From contig CATWVA010000011.1 of assembly GCA_958354105.1 (NCBI GenBank), positions 1-53,404 of the forward strand: a stretch of 53,404 nt of DNA, given 5' to 3'. The stretch comes from an uncultured Collinsella sp. (GTDB lineage: Bacteria > Actinomycetota > Coriobacteriia > Coriobacteriales > Coriobacteriaceae). The notes below the pieces were generated by a model. That model did no database searches. It was not told the origin of the DNA and saw nothing but the letters and a program-made list of their open reading frames with translations. The position numbers were made by a program, and so were the translations under genes. This document shows positions 16,649-25,782 of the stretch, one piece after another (the stretch's first letter is position 1; every line of letters starts with the position of its first letter).

Positions 16649-17683
16649 TTAGCAAATCCTCGGCAGCTGCTCTCCTACGAGCATGTCGAGGATACGGGTC
16701 GAGCCCCAGCCGGTGCGCACGCGCACGGCGGGGCGGGCGTCCTCGGCAAGCGGCAGCACGCGACCGATAATAGCGGCATTCTCGCCGTAGCGCGCGGCGC
16801 GCATGGCTGCCAGCGCGGCATCGGCCTGCTCGGCCGGCACCACGGCAACCATCTTGCCCTCGTTTGCTACCTGCAGCACGTCATAGCCGAGCATCTCGCA
16901 GGCTGCCTGCACGTCGGGGCGCACAGGCACGGCATCCTCGTCGACCTCCATGGCAACGCCGCTGGCCTGGGCAAACTCATTGAGCGTGGACGCCAGGCCG
17001 CCGCGCGTGGGGTCGCGGAAGCAGCGTGTTTCGGGTGCTGCGGCAAGCACATCGGCAATCAGGTGGTTGAGCGGCGCGGCATCGCTTTCGATGGTGCTCG
17101 AAAACGCCAAGCCCTCGCGTTGGCTCATGATGGCGATACCGTGGTCGCCCAGCGTACCCGATACCAGAATGACATCGCCGGGCTGGCAGTTGGCGCCGCT
17201 GAGCGCTACGCCCACGGGCACTTCGCCCACGCCGGCGGTATTGATGTAGACGCCGTCGGCCCCGCCGCGCTCGACCACTTTGGTGTCGCCGGTGATGATC
17301 GCCACGCCCGCCTCGTGCGCCGTCTCGGCCATCGTTTGCACAATCTGGCGGAGCTTATCCATGGGATAGCCCTCTTCGAGGATAAAGCCGCACGATAGGT
17401 AGCGTACGTTGGCGCCCGAGGTCGCGACGTCGTTGACGGTTCCGCATACAGCGAGGCGGCCGATGTTGCCCCCGGGGAAGAACTGCGGCGAGACTACAAA
17501 GCTGTCGGTCGACATGGCGATGCGCCCGCTCGTGGGCAGCGCGGCGACGCCGGCATCGTTGCCCTCGAGCAGCTCGGGCGACCCAAAGGCATCCAAAAAG
17601 ACCTCATCGATGATGCGTTTCATCATCTGACCGCCAGAGCCGTGGCCCAACAGGACAGTGCTATCGGTGGCAGTACGGGACAT
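16649..17683 (-). CDS. hypE: Hydrogenase maturation protein HypE
   Basis: The 344-residue protein works with HypF in the cytosol to make the CN- ligands of the [NiFe] centre, by dehydrating a thiocarboxamide on its C-terminal Cys. That Cys is the last residue, in the family ending LPRIC. The N-terminus LLGHGSGGQMM and the ATP-binding stretches ALPTSGRIAMSTDSFVV and RDPTRGGLASTLNEF match the PurM/HypE fold. GGAG stands 9 nt before ATG 17683. It is the last hyp gene of the leftward set, 84 bp after hypD. Confidence 0.95.
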   Translation of the reverse strand: MSRTATDSTVLLGHGSGGQMMKRIIDEVFLDAFGSPELLEGNDAGVAALPTSGRIAMSTDSFVVSPQFFPGGNIGRLAVCGTVNDVATSGANVRYLSCGFILEEGYPMDKLRQIVQTMAETAHEAGVAIITGDTKVVERGGADGVYINTAGVGEVPVGVALSGANCQPGDVILVSGTLGDHGIAIMSQREGLAFSSTIESDAAPLNHLIADVLAAAPETRCFRDPTRGGLASTLNEFAQASGVAMEVDEDAVPVRPDVQAACEMLGYDVLQVANEGKMVAVVPAEQADAALAAMRAARYGENAAIIGRVLPLAEDARPAVRVRTGWGSTRILDMLVGEQLPRIC

Positions 17684-17767
17684 ATCGAAAACTCCAATCG
17701 AGGACGGAATTATATGGGTGAGGTGCAGCGTCGACCGGCCCGCCGTTCGTTAGAGCGGCGGAACCCA

Positions 17768-18880
17768 TTAGCCTCGGTAGCGGAAATATGCTGCACAGCT
17801 GCCCTCGGAACTCACCATGCAGGGGCCGATGGGATGCTCGGGTGTACAAGCTTGGCCGAACAGAGGGCAGTCGCTCGGCGTAATGGCCCCGCGCAGCACG
17901 TCGCCGCAGCGGCACCCACGCGGCTCGACCGTCGTCTCAACGGGCACGTCAAAGCGAGTGCGGGCATCAAAGCGCGAGAACTCGGGGCGGATGGAAAGGC
18001 CCGAGTTGGCAATCGGCCCCAGCCCGCGCCATGTGGTGTCGCACGGCTCAAACACCTGCTCGACCAGCTGGCGCGCCACGGGGTTGCCGTTCGCATTGAC
18101 ACCGCGGCGGTAGGCGTTGTCGATCGCCGGCCTGTTCTCGACAACCATCTGGACCAGCATGCAGATGCCCTGCAGGATATCGACCGGTTCAAATCCCGTG
18201 ACCACACCCGGGGTATTGAACTCATCGACCAAAAACCCAAAGGGTGCCAGGCCCGTGATGGTAGCGACGTGACCAGGCAGGATAAAGCCGTCGATGGTCG
18301 TCTCGGGGTCGTTGGAGATCGCACGCAGGGCCGGCGGCGTGGTCTTATGGGCACAGTAGACCGAGAAGTTCTGGAGTCCGCGTGCATCGGCCTCCAAAAT
18401 GGCGGCGGCGATGGTGGGCGTCGTGGTCTCAAAGCCGACGCCCATAAAGATGACCGGGCGATCGGGGTTGTGTTCGGCGATATCGAGTGCATCGAGCGGG
18501 GAGTACACAATGCGAATATCGCGCCCCGCCGCCTTTTGCGCGGCGAGCGAGGTAGACGACCCGGGCACGCGCATCATGTCGCCAAAGGTGGTGATGATGG
18601 CGCCGTCCATCTTGGCGAGCGCGATTGCATGGTCGATATCGCGGTTGGCGGTAACACAGACGGGGCAACCCGGACCGCTCAGCAGTTTGAGCCCGGCAGG
18701 CATAATGGAGCGAAAGCCATAGCGACCGATGCTCACGGTGTGCGTGCCGCAGACTTCCATAAGGTTGATGGTGCGGTCGCCGACGAGTTCACGGATGCGC
18801 TCGATGAGCTCGCGAGCCAGCTTGGGATCGCGGAATGCCGAGAAGTCGATACCGGAGCGAGCCGGCTGTCCGGCCGCCAC
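17768..18880 (-). CDS. hypD: Hydrogenase maturation protein HypD
   Basis: The 370-residue Fe-S protein is the scaffold, with HypC, on which Fe(CN)2CO is assembled. Visible features are MEVCGTHT, the redox segment SGPGCPVCVT, FMGVGFETTTP and the C-terminal cysteine-rich region (GCRCGDVLRG, CPLFG, ACTPEHPIGPCMVSSEG) that holds the 4Fe-4S cluster. It starts at GTG 18880, which overlaps the TAG of hypC by one base, so translation is coupled. Confidence 0.96.
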   Translation of the reverse strand: MAAGQPARSGIDFSAFRDPKLARELIERIRELVGDRTINLMEVCGTHTVSIGRYGFRSIMPAGLKLLSGPGCPVCVTANRDIDHAIALAKMDGAIITTFGDMMRVPGSSTSLAAQKAAGRDIRIVYSPLDALDIAEHNPDRPVIFMGVGFETTTPTIAAAILEADARGLQNFSVYCAHKTTPPALRAISNDPETTIDGFILPGHVATITGLAPFGFLVDEFNTPGVVTGFEPVDILQGICMLVQMVVENRPAIDNAYRRGVNANGNPVARQLVEQVFEPCDTTWRGLGPIANSGLSIRPEFSRFDARTRFDVPVETTVEPRGCRCGDVLRGAITPSDCPLFGQACTPEHPIGPCMVSSEGSCAAYFRYRG

Positions 18881-19140
18881 TAGTAAGCCTCCGCCGGGTT
18901 GGTGGCCAGCTGGTCTTCTTCGACCAGTTCGGTCATGGTATTGACGAGCTCGAGCGTCTCTTGGGCTTCCTGCTCGTCGACAATCTGAATGCCAAAGCCG
19001 GCGTGCACGAGAATATAGTCGCCTACCTGTGCCGTCGGCACGAGGCGCAGCGAAACGGGGCGCTCGATGCCCATCATGTCGACGGTCGCCTTAAGGTCGT
19101 CGTCGCGTTTGACCACTTTACCGGGAACGGCAAGGCACAT
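18880..19140 (-). CDS. hypC: Hydrogenase maturation chaperone HypC
   Basis: The 86-residue protein starts MCLAVPGKV, with the essential Cys2 that contacts iron and HypD. The rest is a short beta-barrel (VGDYILVHAGFGIQ) with an acidic tail. It precedes hypD with a one-base overlap. The 131 bp between hypF and hypC hold a couple of small hairpins but no gene. Confidence 0.95.
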   Translation of the reverse strand: MCLAVPGKVVKRDDDLKATVDMMGIERPVSLRLVPTAQVGDYILVHAGFGIQIVDEQEAQETLELVNTMTELVEEDQLATNPAEAY

Positions 19141-19271
19141 AATGTTCCCCTTTTATACGTTTTGCGCTGGATAGGCGCCTAATTACCCATCAGTTGATGG
19201 TAGCGCTCGCGGAAGTCACGAGCAAACGCGTTACACCTGTGAGACGGCGGCGCGCAGGCTGGCAAAACGGC

Positions 19272-21740
19272 CTATCGCGATGCTGTCTGCGCAAGGCGAG
19301 CGCGAGCGATGGCGGCCTGACCGTAGGCGATGCAGCCGTCGTTGACGGGCACGGCGTGGGGGACCAAGACGGCAAGACCGGCGTCTTTGAGTTCGTGGGT
19401 AAGGAGCTGAAGCAAAAGTCGGTTCATGAACACGCCGCCCGAGAGCGCGACGGTATCGATGCTTTCGCGCGCGCAGATTTCGCGTGCGATTCGTGCCGAA
19501 GAGCGCGCGATGGCGATATGGAAATCGAGCGCGAGCCTGTAGGCCGCAGCGCCGGCCCTGATTCCCTCCAAAAGCGCCTCAATAAGCGATCTGGAGTTTA
19601 GAACATGGTGGGCGTCCGGACGGGATGATTCGGTTACGGAAAAGCCGGCTATATTGCCGGTGAGGCAGGCACTTTCACTGCTGAGCGCGCGCCAGGCGGC
19701 GGCTTCGAGTTCTATGGCGGGTTCGCCCTCGTAGGTTGCCTTGTCGCAGATGCCCAGAATTGCTGCCGCGGCATCAAAGAGACGCCCCATGCTGCTGGTA
19801 CGCGGGCTGTTGATGCCGCGCTCGATCATGGTGGCTGTCACGCGGCGCGTTTGCTCGTCGAGGCTGTCCAAAAGCCGAGCGGCACCTGGGTGCTCGAGCA
19901 GGCCGAGCTCACTGAGCAGGGCAAAGGCGTTGCGGCGGGCGTCGCGTACGGACGCTACGCCACCGGGTAGGGCCCAAGTGCGCAGATGCGCTGCGCGCTC
20001 AAAGTCAGCAAGGCCAGCGACAAGAAACTCGCCGCCCCATATGGTGCCATCGGTGCCGGCGCCCGTGCCATCGAAGGCAATGCCGAGGACGCGCGCCTCG
20101 GGCGCAAGCTGGCCTGTGACAATCGCTTCTGCCATCACGCTCGCGATGTGCGCATGATGGTGCTGGACTTCGATAAGCGGCAGATTGTGCTCCCGTGCCT
20201 GCTCGCGCGCCCACTGACCCGATAGATAACTGGGGTGTACATCGCAGGCCAAGGCGGCGGGTGCCAAGTCAAAGAGATCTTCCAAGCGCGTGCGCGCGGC
20301 GTTCCAGGCATCGAAGGTCTCGCCGTTTTCAACATCGCCGATATGCTGCGACACAAAACAGGTTGTCTCGCCGTTCGTCCCTTCACGCGTGAGTGCAATC
20401 GTGGCTTTTTGTTGTGGCCCACAGGCGAGCACGCAGGACGGAGTGCCGTCGAGCGCCGGCAACGGCAGCGGCTGGGGTGCATATCCGCGAGCGCGGCGAA
20501 CGGGCATAACAGCGCCGTCGACCACGCGTACCAAAGAGTCGTCGTAGCGCGAGAGGATCGCGCGGTCGTTACCGAGCAACGCGTCGGCGATGCCGGCGGC
20601 AACGAGGCGTTCCCAGGCAAGGTCGTCGTCGGTCTCGATGGGTTCTTCGCTCAGATTTCCGCTGGTCATGACGAGCGCGTGCATGCCGCGGGTTTCTGCC
20701 GCGGCAAGCAACAGATGCTGAAGCGGGGTGTAGGGGAGCATGACACCGAGCTCGGGAAGGTCGTGCGCGACGGAATGCGCGAGCGCGAGGGCGTCGGGGG
20801 AGCCGCCGCTCTCGCAAGCGGCACGTCGGCGCAGCAGCACAATGGGGCGAATGCTGCCGGCCAGCAAGCCGCGCTCAATGTCGTTGACATGGCACAGGCG
20901 TTCAACGTCGGCAAGGTCGCGCACCATAACGGCAAGCGGTTTGTTGCTGCGGCGTTTGCGGCGGCGAAGCTCGGCTACCGCCTGCTCGTTGGAGGCGTCG
21001 CATGCCAAGTGAAATCCGCCCAGACCCTTGATGGCGACGATGCCACCGTCGGCCAGCAGCTCAACGCAGCGCTCGATGATAGCGTCGCTGGCCTCGCGTG
21101 TGGTACCGACGGCCGGTGTCGCGGACGAATTCCCGCACGCATTGCCGTTCACAGCCTCGCTCCACGTAATATGCGGCCCGCAATCAAAGCAGGCATCGGG
21201 CTGCGCGTGAAAACGCCGGTCGAGTGGGTCGGCATACTCCGCGGCGCACTCGGGACACATGGGAAAACAATCCATCGAGGTGGCCGCTCGATCGTAAGGC
21301 AGCGAGCGGATGATGGTAAAGCGCGGCCCGCAGTTAGTGCAGTTGATAAAGGGGTAGTGATAGCGTCGGTCGGTGGGGTCGAACAGTTCGCGCAGGCAGT
21401 CGTCACAGGTGGCGATATCGGGAGAGATGAGCGTCGTGTGCACGGTCTGATCCTGCGACGCTACGATACGAAAGGCCCGCTCATCGTCGGCATCCCAACC
21501 GTTGGCTGCCAGGTCCACAACCTCGACATGCTCTACGCGGGCTGCCGCAGGCGCATGCTCAGAAAGCGCGTCAACAAAAGCATCGAGCGCATCGGCCAGA
21601 GCATGCGCTTCGATGTGCACGCCGTCGCCCGCATTGAGCACCCAGCCGCAAATGCCATGCGCCATAGCCTCGCGATACACAAACGGTCGCATGCCAACGC
21701 CCTGCACAATGCCCGTCACATGAATATGCACATGCCGCAT
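19272..21740 (-). CDS. hypF: Carbamoyltransferase HypF
   Basis: The 822-residue protein uses carbamoyl phosphate and ATP to carbamoylate HypE. Domains in order are an acylphosphatase-like domain (VTGIVQGVGMRPFVYREA), two zinc fingers (CDDC with CTNCGPRF; CPEC with CFDCGP), a YrdC-like domain (about 215-400, GGIVAIKGLGGFHLACDA), and a Kae1-like domain (VQHHHAHIASVMAE, then ALSGGVFMN). Start ATG 21740 follows GAGGGG. A TTG 27 nt upstream is possible but sits inside a palindromic repeat. It is probably transcribed with nikR. Confidence 0.95.
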   Translation of the reverse strand: MRHVHIHVTGIVQGVGMRPFVYREAMAHGICGWVLNAGDGVHIEAHALADALDAFVDALSEHAPAAARVEHVEVVDLAANGWDADDERAFRIVASQDQTVHTTLISPDIATCDDCLRELFDPTDRRYHYPFINCTNCGPRFTIIRSLPYDRAATSMDCFPMCPECAAEYADPLDRRFHAQPDACFDCGPHITWSEAVNGNACGNSSATPAVGTTREASDAIIERCVELLADGGIVAIKGLGGFHLACDASNEQAVAELRRRKRRSNKPLAVMVRDLADVERLCHVNDIERGLLAGSIRPIVLLRRRAACESGGSPDALALAHSVAHDLPELGVMLPYTPLQHLLLAAAETRGMHALVMTSGNLSEEPIETDDDLAWERLVAAGIADALLGNDRAILSRYDDSLVRVVDGAVMPVRRARGYAPQPLPLPALDGTPSCVLACGPQQKATIALTREGTNGETTCFVSQHIGDVENGETFDAWNAARTRLEDLFDLAPAALACDVHPSYLSGQWAREQAREHNLPLIEVQHHHAHIASVMAEAIVTGQLAPEARVLGIAFDGTGAGTDGTIWGGEFLVAGLADFERAAHLRTWALPGGVASVRDARRNAFALLSELGLLEHPGAARLLDSLDEQTRRVTATMIERGINSPRTSSMGRLFDAAAAILGICDKATYEGEPAIELEAAAWRALSSESACLTGNIAGFSVTESSRPDAHHVLNSRSLIEALLEGIRAGAAAYRLALDFHIAIARSSARIAREICARESIDTVALSGGVFMNRLLLQLLTHELKDAGLAVLVPHAVPVNDGCIAYGQAAIARARLAQTASR

Positions 21741-21758
21741 GCGACACCCCTCATCAAA

Positions 21759-21839
21759 ACCGACCAAAAAGGGACAGGTTTATTTTGGTCGGTAAAACTT
21801 CTAAACCTGCCACAACAAACCTGTCCCTTTTTGGCAGGT
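21759..21839. repeat. Nested palindrome between nikR and hypF
   Basis: The long-range pair AAAAAGGGACAGGTTT (within 21764-21781) / complement (21817-21834) competes with two local hairpins, CCGACCAAAA/TTTTGGTCGG and ACCTGCCA/TGGCAGGT. The latter are at about 21760-21792 and 21805-21839. It lies just before the hypF start on the transcript. Confidence 0.8.
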
Positions 21840-21842
21840 GCG

Positions 21843-22355
21843 CTATAGCCCCAGGCTTTGCTTGGTGGCGGCGCAGGTGAGCTCGCCGTGCTTAACGCCG
21901 CGCAGGCCCAGCAGTCGGTCGGCTAGTTCGTAGACGCGCTCGCCGCGACCCTTGAGCGCCAGAATCTCCAGACAGTTGTGGTGATCCAGATGCACGTGCA
22001 TCGTCGATACGATTTCGTCGGTGTAGTCGTGCTGCACCTCATCCAGGCGGCGTGTCAGGTCGCCTGTGTGATGGTCGTAGATCATGGTGAGCGACCCGAT
22101 AACGTGCTCATCGGGCGTGCGCATCTGCTCTTTGGCGATCGAGGCGCGAATCAAATCGCGGACTGCCTCGGAGCGGTTGGCCACGTCGCCGCGGCGCGCG
22201 ATCTGTTCGTCAAAACGGCGCAGCAGGTCGTCAGGCGCGGTGACCGAAAAACGGACCAGCTCGGAGCCGGAGCCACTACAGCGGCAGCCCGCGTCGCCGT
22301 CCGCCCCGTGCGGATGCTCGTGCTCGTACCCGCAGCCGTGCTCGTGTTCGGCCAC
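21843..22355 (-). CDS. nikR: Nickel-responsive regulator NikR
   Basis: The 170-residue protein has an N-terminal ribbon-helix-helix (about 32-75, ELVRFSVTAPDDLLRRFDEQ) and a C-terminal ACT-like nickel domain. The four nickel ligands of E. coli NikR are all present at the right spacing: H109, then H120, H122 and C128 in HVHLDHHNC. Unusual is a His/Cys-rich extension of about 30 residues before the RHH (H4, H6, C8, H12, H14, H16, C24, C26), which may bind metal. The start is GTG 22355, one base after the TAA of the preceding small gene. It precedes hypF, so it probably ties hyp expression to nickel. I found no classical GTATGA/TCATAC operator. Confidence 0.92.
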   Translation of the reverse strand: MAEHEHGCGYEHEHPHGADGDAGCRCSGSGSELVRFSVTAPDDLLRRFDEQIARRGDVANRSEAVRDLIRASIAKEQMRTPDEHVIGSLTMIYDHHTGDLTRRLDEVQHDYTDEIVSTMHVHLDHHNCLEILALKGRGERVYELADRLLGLRGVKHGELTCAATKQSLGL

Positions 22356-22356
22356 G

Positions 22357-22605
22357 TTACACCAGCTTCACGGAGCCGACGGAGTTGTGGTCGGCCTCGA
22401 TGGCCTCTTCGTAGCCCTCGAGTGCGTCGTGGGCCTCGTGCAGCGCGGTCATGGCTGCCTCGAGCTTGGCGCCGATGCGCTCCATGTCAAAATTCTCGGT
22501 CGCATGCAGCAGCTGATGGCTCCACTCGTGAGCGAGCTCGATGGTGTCGTCGACCTGCTTGACGCTCATGGCAAGCTGGCTCATGTTCATTCCAACATCA
22601 TGCAT
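22357..22605 (-). CDS. Small helical protein, translationally coupled to nikR
   Basis: The 82-residue protein is almost wholly helical (MSQLAMSVKQVDDTIELAHE and on) and ends GSVKLV. It has no Cys, signal peptide or TM segment, but has several His (H2, and in the middle AHEWSHQLLHATE). I do not recognise the family. AAGGAG precedes ATG 22605. Its stop is one base from the GTG of nikR, so the two are one translation unit, and a role in nickel or hydrogenase handling is an inference from that. Confidence 0.75.
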   Translation of the reverse strand: MHDVGMNMSQLAMSVKQVDDTIELAHEWSHQLLHATENFDMERIGAKLEAAMTALHEAHDALEGYEEAIEADHNSVGSVKLV

Positions 22606-22678
22606 GGGAAATCTCCTTGTGTAGGCGGTAATCCGGCGGTTCAGATTTTACTACGCCCGCTCTGCGCGCCACTGCATA

Positions 22679-22715
22679 AGAAAACGGGTGCGAGTCTGTG
22701 CGACTCGCACCCGTT
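22679..22715 (-). terminator. Terminator of trxA
   Basis: A 14-bp perfect stem AACGGGTGCGAGTC / complement with a 5-nt loop. On the minus strand it is followed by TTTTCTT, so it ends the thioredoxin transcript. Confidence 0.85.
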
Positions 22716-22826
22716 CACTGGGGGCTGTTTGTGACTACCATACTATCCGTGGTCGCACGCGCCGCACCCGGCAGTCCGGCGAGCGGTACAAAACCGCTCA
22801 TGGACGGCGGGTAAGTAACAAGCGTA

Positions 22827-23147
22827 TTACAGATGCTTCTCCAGCAGCGCCTGCAGCCTCGCCTTGGGCAGAGCGCCGACCGAGCGGTCGATCTCCTCGC
22901 CGTTCTTAAACACAATCAGCGTGGGGATGCTCATGACGCCATACTTCATGGCCAGGTCCTGGTTGTCGTCGACGTTGCACTTGGCCACAGCCAACTTGCC
23001 GGCCAGCTCGTCGGCAACCTCGTCTACGATGGGCGAGAGCGAGCGGCAGGGGCCGCACCACGGGGCCCAAAAATCAACCAGTACGGGCAGGCTATCGTTG
23101 ACGACAGCGCCGAAGTTCTCGGGGGTAATCTGCTTAATGTCAGCCAT
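22827..23147 (-). CDS. trxA: Thioredoxin
   Basis: The 106-residue cytosolic redox protein has the active site WAPWCGPC (Cys31 and Cys34) and the cis-Pro loop MSIPTLIVFKNGE. Length is that of classical Trx1. ATG 23147 follows GGAGGT. The frame is open further upstream to 23231, but without a ribosome site. It is divergent from the gene at 23284. Thioredoxin reductase is not in the window. Confidence 0.95.
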   Translation of the reverse strand: MADIKQITPENFGAVVNDSLPVLVDFWAPWCGPCRSLSPIVDEVADELAGKLAVAKCNVDDNQDLAMKYGVMSIPTLIVFKNGEEIDRSVGALPKARLQALLEKHL

Positions 23148-23283
23148 GGTGACCTCCATAATACGACGCGGCTCGGCCGCGTAAAACTCAGTACGACCGT
23201 GCTTATACCCAGCGGCCCGCAAAGCAACCACTCGCGGGCGGCTCTTTTATATAATGGTGGGCACGCAAACGATTGGAGAGCGC

Positions 23284-23859
23284 ATGCCCACGTCACAAAG
23301 CCAGAAAAAAGAAGCCATCGCTCAGGCGACCGAGCAGGAGCTCGCGTCGCTTGCAGATCGCGGTGTGCGTATCGCGGGCAACGCGTGCTCGCCGATTGTG
23401 CTGGTCAAAGGCGATTTGGATGAAGCCGAGTGCTCGGGCGGCGAGCTGGCCGCCGGCGCGGATGGCGCCGCGTTGCGCAAGGCGCTCGGTGCCATCGGAT
23501 ATGCCCCCGAGGATTTTTGTGTGCTGGCAAGCGTCGCCGGCGCGGGCGACGGAGCGGTCGCGGCGGGCGAGGCCCTGACGTGCGACCTGTTCCGCGAGGC
23601 GCTGGAGACCTTGGACCCCGAGGCGGTGCTGCTGCTGGACAACAGTGCGGCCGATGTCATGCGCGAGACCTATGCCGATATGCTTGTGGCAATTGATGAC
23701 TTTGACACCGCCATGCTCAAGCCCGGCCTGGTCGCCCATGTGCAGGGGCGCCGCGTGCTGGCGCTCGACGGTTTTGAGGCGGCGCTCACCGACAAGGCCG
23801 CCAAGCAGCGCATGTGGGCCTACATTAAGCAGCTGACCCCGGCGGCTGCACCGCTGTAG
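23284..23859 (+). CDS. Conserved-looking protein of unknown function
   Basis: The 191-residue protein is soluble, alanine-rich and acidic. The segment ALGAIGYAPEDFCVLASV and the later VLALDGFEAAL look like an alpha/beta fold. I cannot assign a family; a faint resemblance to uracil-DNA-glycosylase-like proteins is not supported by any catalytic motif. GGAGAG precedes ATG 23284. It is divergent from trxA and converges on the truncated kinase gene with 18 bp between them. Confidence 0.7.
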   Translation: MPTSQSQKKEAIAQATEQELASLADRGVRIAGNACSPIVLVKGDLDEAECSGGELAAGADGAALRKALGAIGYAPEDFCVLASVAGAGDGAVAAGEALTCDLFREALETLDPEAVLLLDNSAADVMRETYADMLVAIDDFDTAMLKPGLVAHVQGRRVLALDGFEAALTDKAAKQRMWAYIKQLTPAAAPL

Positions 23860-23877
23860 CGAGGTTGGCGGCAGCCC

Positions 23878-24405
23878 CTACATCACGGCGCGCAGCTCAA
23901 ACCGGTCGCCGTTAATGCGGAACTGGCAGTTGCCGTTCATGCGCTCGACGGCAAGCATAATGCTCTTGGTGCCAAAGCCGTGCCCAGTGTGCTGAGCCAC
24001 GGGCATGCCGTCGACCATGTGCGGCGCACGGCCAAACGTGTTGGAAACCAGCAATAGAAGCTGACCGTCTTCGTAGCGAAGGTCCAGGTCGACAAACCGC
24101 TTGCCTTCGGGGGCGGCGCTCGCCGCGGCGATGGCATTGTCCAGGGCGTTCGATACCACACTGAACAGATCGACATCGCCCACGTGGACGGTTTCGGGTA
24201 CGGCGGCGCGCAGGTCGGCGGTGATGCCGTGCGCGTTGATGTCCGCGGAAAGCGACGAGAGCGCAATGTTGACCGTTTCGTTGGCGCAGTAGCGGCGCAC
24301 GGCGGTGCGATCGTTGGTCTCGCAGAGCGCGTCGATGCGTTCGAGCGCCTCATCGGTGTGACCCTCTTCGATCAGGGCCGCAAGACCGCGCAGGTAGTGG
24401 CGCAT
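23878..24405 (-). pseudogene. 5'-truncated GHKL sensor kinase
   Basis: The 175 codons cover a GHKL ATPase domain of an agr/peptide-type histidine kinase: N-box NALDNAIAAA, then HGFGTKSIMLAVER. The sequence begins exactly at the H-box. Two codons before ATG 24405 still read Tyr-Asp, giving YDMRHYL where the family has HDMRHYL, and the codon before is TGA. The sensor/membrane half and the phospho-accepting His are therefore lost. No response regulator is adjacent. It may be expressed as a stand-alone ATPase domain, but decay is more likely. Confidence 0.7.
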
Positions 24406-24581
24406 GTCGTATCACATTGAGACCAAGTCAAGAAGAATCGCTTCGGCTGAATCTCCTATTTTGGACGAGTTCTCAACGCCCGTTGCCGTTGGTTTTCCGC
24501 CGCATGCCGAAAACACCCGGGCGATGCCGTGCGGACCGCTTTGCTTTGCTATAGTCTCCCCAATTCAAGTTCTCTACTGGG

Positions 24582-25700
24582 ATGGTGGTTAATATGGGCG
24601 ACATACTCGAATCGTTCCTGCGCGTGGCGATGGTGGTGTTCATCGTCGGTCCGCTCACTGCATGGGTCGCCCGTCGCGGCGCGCGCGAGCGCAGTGAGGC
24701 GACGGACAGCCTCGATCGCTTCACGGTGCGCATGCCCGCTGCCATTCGCACGATCATCGCCTGCTGCGCCGTCGCGTTCGAACTGCTCATGCTGGGTGTC
24801 TACGTCTGGCAGGGCGTCTCGTTGGGCGAGTGGGACCACGAACTTGTGTGGTTCGGTCACGCCATGGCGCTCGCGGGCATGGCCATCTGGGCCCTGCTGA
24901 GCATCCCGCGCATCGACGTGGACGGTGAGCGAATTCTCTCGCGTAACGCCTTCGGCATCCGCAAGGAGACGACGTTTGGCAACATCACCCGTGCAACGCT
25001 TCACACGCAGATGATGAGGATCGACCTGTTCGAGGGCGACCGGAAGTTCTGCTCGATAAGCCTCGAGGGGGTGTGCTCGCTCAACCTCCTCGCCCGTCTG
25101 GAGGAAGAGGGCATCGAGGTCTCGGACGCTGTTGACGGCCCGATGACCAAGGCGGGTCTGTGTTGGTCTGCCATCAAGCCGTTGACGATTGTTTTCAACG
25201 GTATGGCGCTCGTCTTCTCGCTCGTGATCGCCTTCATGGCTGTTTTCACCGACGCCGGTGCTCGTCTGCTCCTGCTCGTCCCATGCCTCTTCCTGTTCAT
25301 AGGGGGACTCCTGCCTCTGCTCATGCTCAGCATGCCCGCCCGTGGTATCTACGAGATCGGCAGACAGGAGCGCGAACTCGGTTTCTCCTTCGCCGAGGAG
25401 ATGGCGAGCCGAGGTGCCACGGGCACCTCGCTTGTCGACGACGATTGGTTCATCGAGATCAGCAACGCCCGCGTCGTGGCGTTCCGCCGCGATTATCTCA
25501 AGAAGGTCACGGCGCACGAGGATAGCGAGAGCGGCGACCGTTGCACGGTGACCACGAAAGGCGGTCGCAAAATCAAGGTGTACGCAGCGGGCAGCACGCT
25601 CGAGGACCTGCGCTCGTGGTTCAAACAGGGTGCCAAGGCCAGAAGCACGCTCGACCGTGCAGAGGACGTGCTCGAGACGACGTCTGATTGGGTTGTCTGA
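24582..25700 (+). CDS. Membrane protein of unknown function
   Basis: The protein is 372 residues from ATG 24582; ATG 24594 is an equal alternative, and neither has a strong ribosome site. Five TM segments are visible, near 10-30, 55-77, 88-107, 195-218 and 225-250. Between the third and fourth, and after the fifth, are soluble parts (IDVDGERILSRNAFGIRKET; DDDWFIEISNARVVAFRRDY) that look like two bacterial PH-like domains, an impression only. It is the only intact non-IS gene of the accessory patch 24.4-27.9 kb and stops right at the left end of the IS3 element. Confidence 0.65.
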   Translation: MVVNMGDILESFLRVAMVVFIVGPLTAWVARRGARERSEATDSLDRFTVRMPAAIRTIIACCAVAFELLMLGVYVWQGVSLGEWDHELVWFGHAMALAGMAIWALLSIPRIDVDGERILSRNAFGIRKETTFGNITRATLHTQMMRIDLFEGDRKFCSISLEGVCSLNLLARLEEEGIEVSDAVDGPMTKAGLCWSAIKPLTIVFNGMALVFSLVIAFMAVFTDAGARLLLLVPCLFLFIGGLLPLLMLSMPARGIYEIGRQERELGFSFAEEMASRGATGTSLVDDDWFIEISNARVVAFRRDYLKKVTAHEDSESGDRCTVTTKGGRKIKVYAAGSTLEDLRSWFKQGAKARSTLDRAEDVLETTSDWVV

Positions 25701-25782
25701 CCTGTATCGTCTTTTCGGACACGCATGCTAGAGGCCCAATCCTTTAGAATGCATTCATCGACGACCGAGAGGACGGTATGCT

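Noticed and set aside
22606..22678. NikR operator before the nikR unit
   Set aside because: No GTATGA-N16-TCATAC-like palindrome was found; the segment shows only weak promoter-like sequence.
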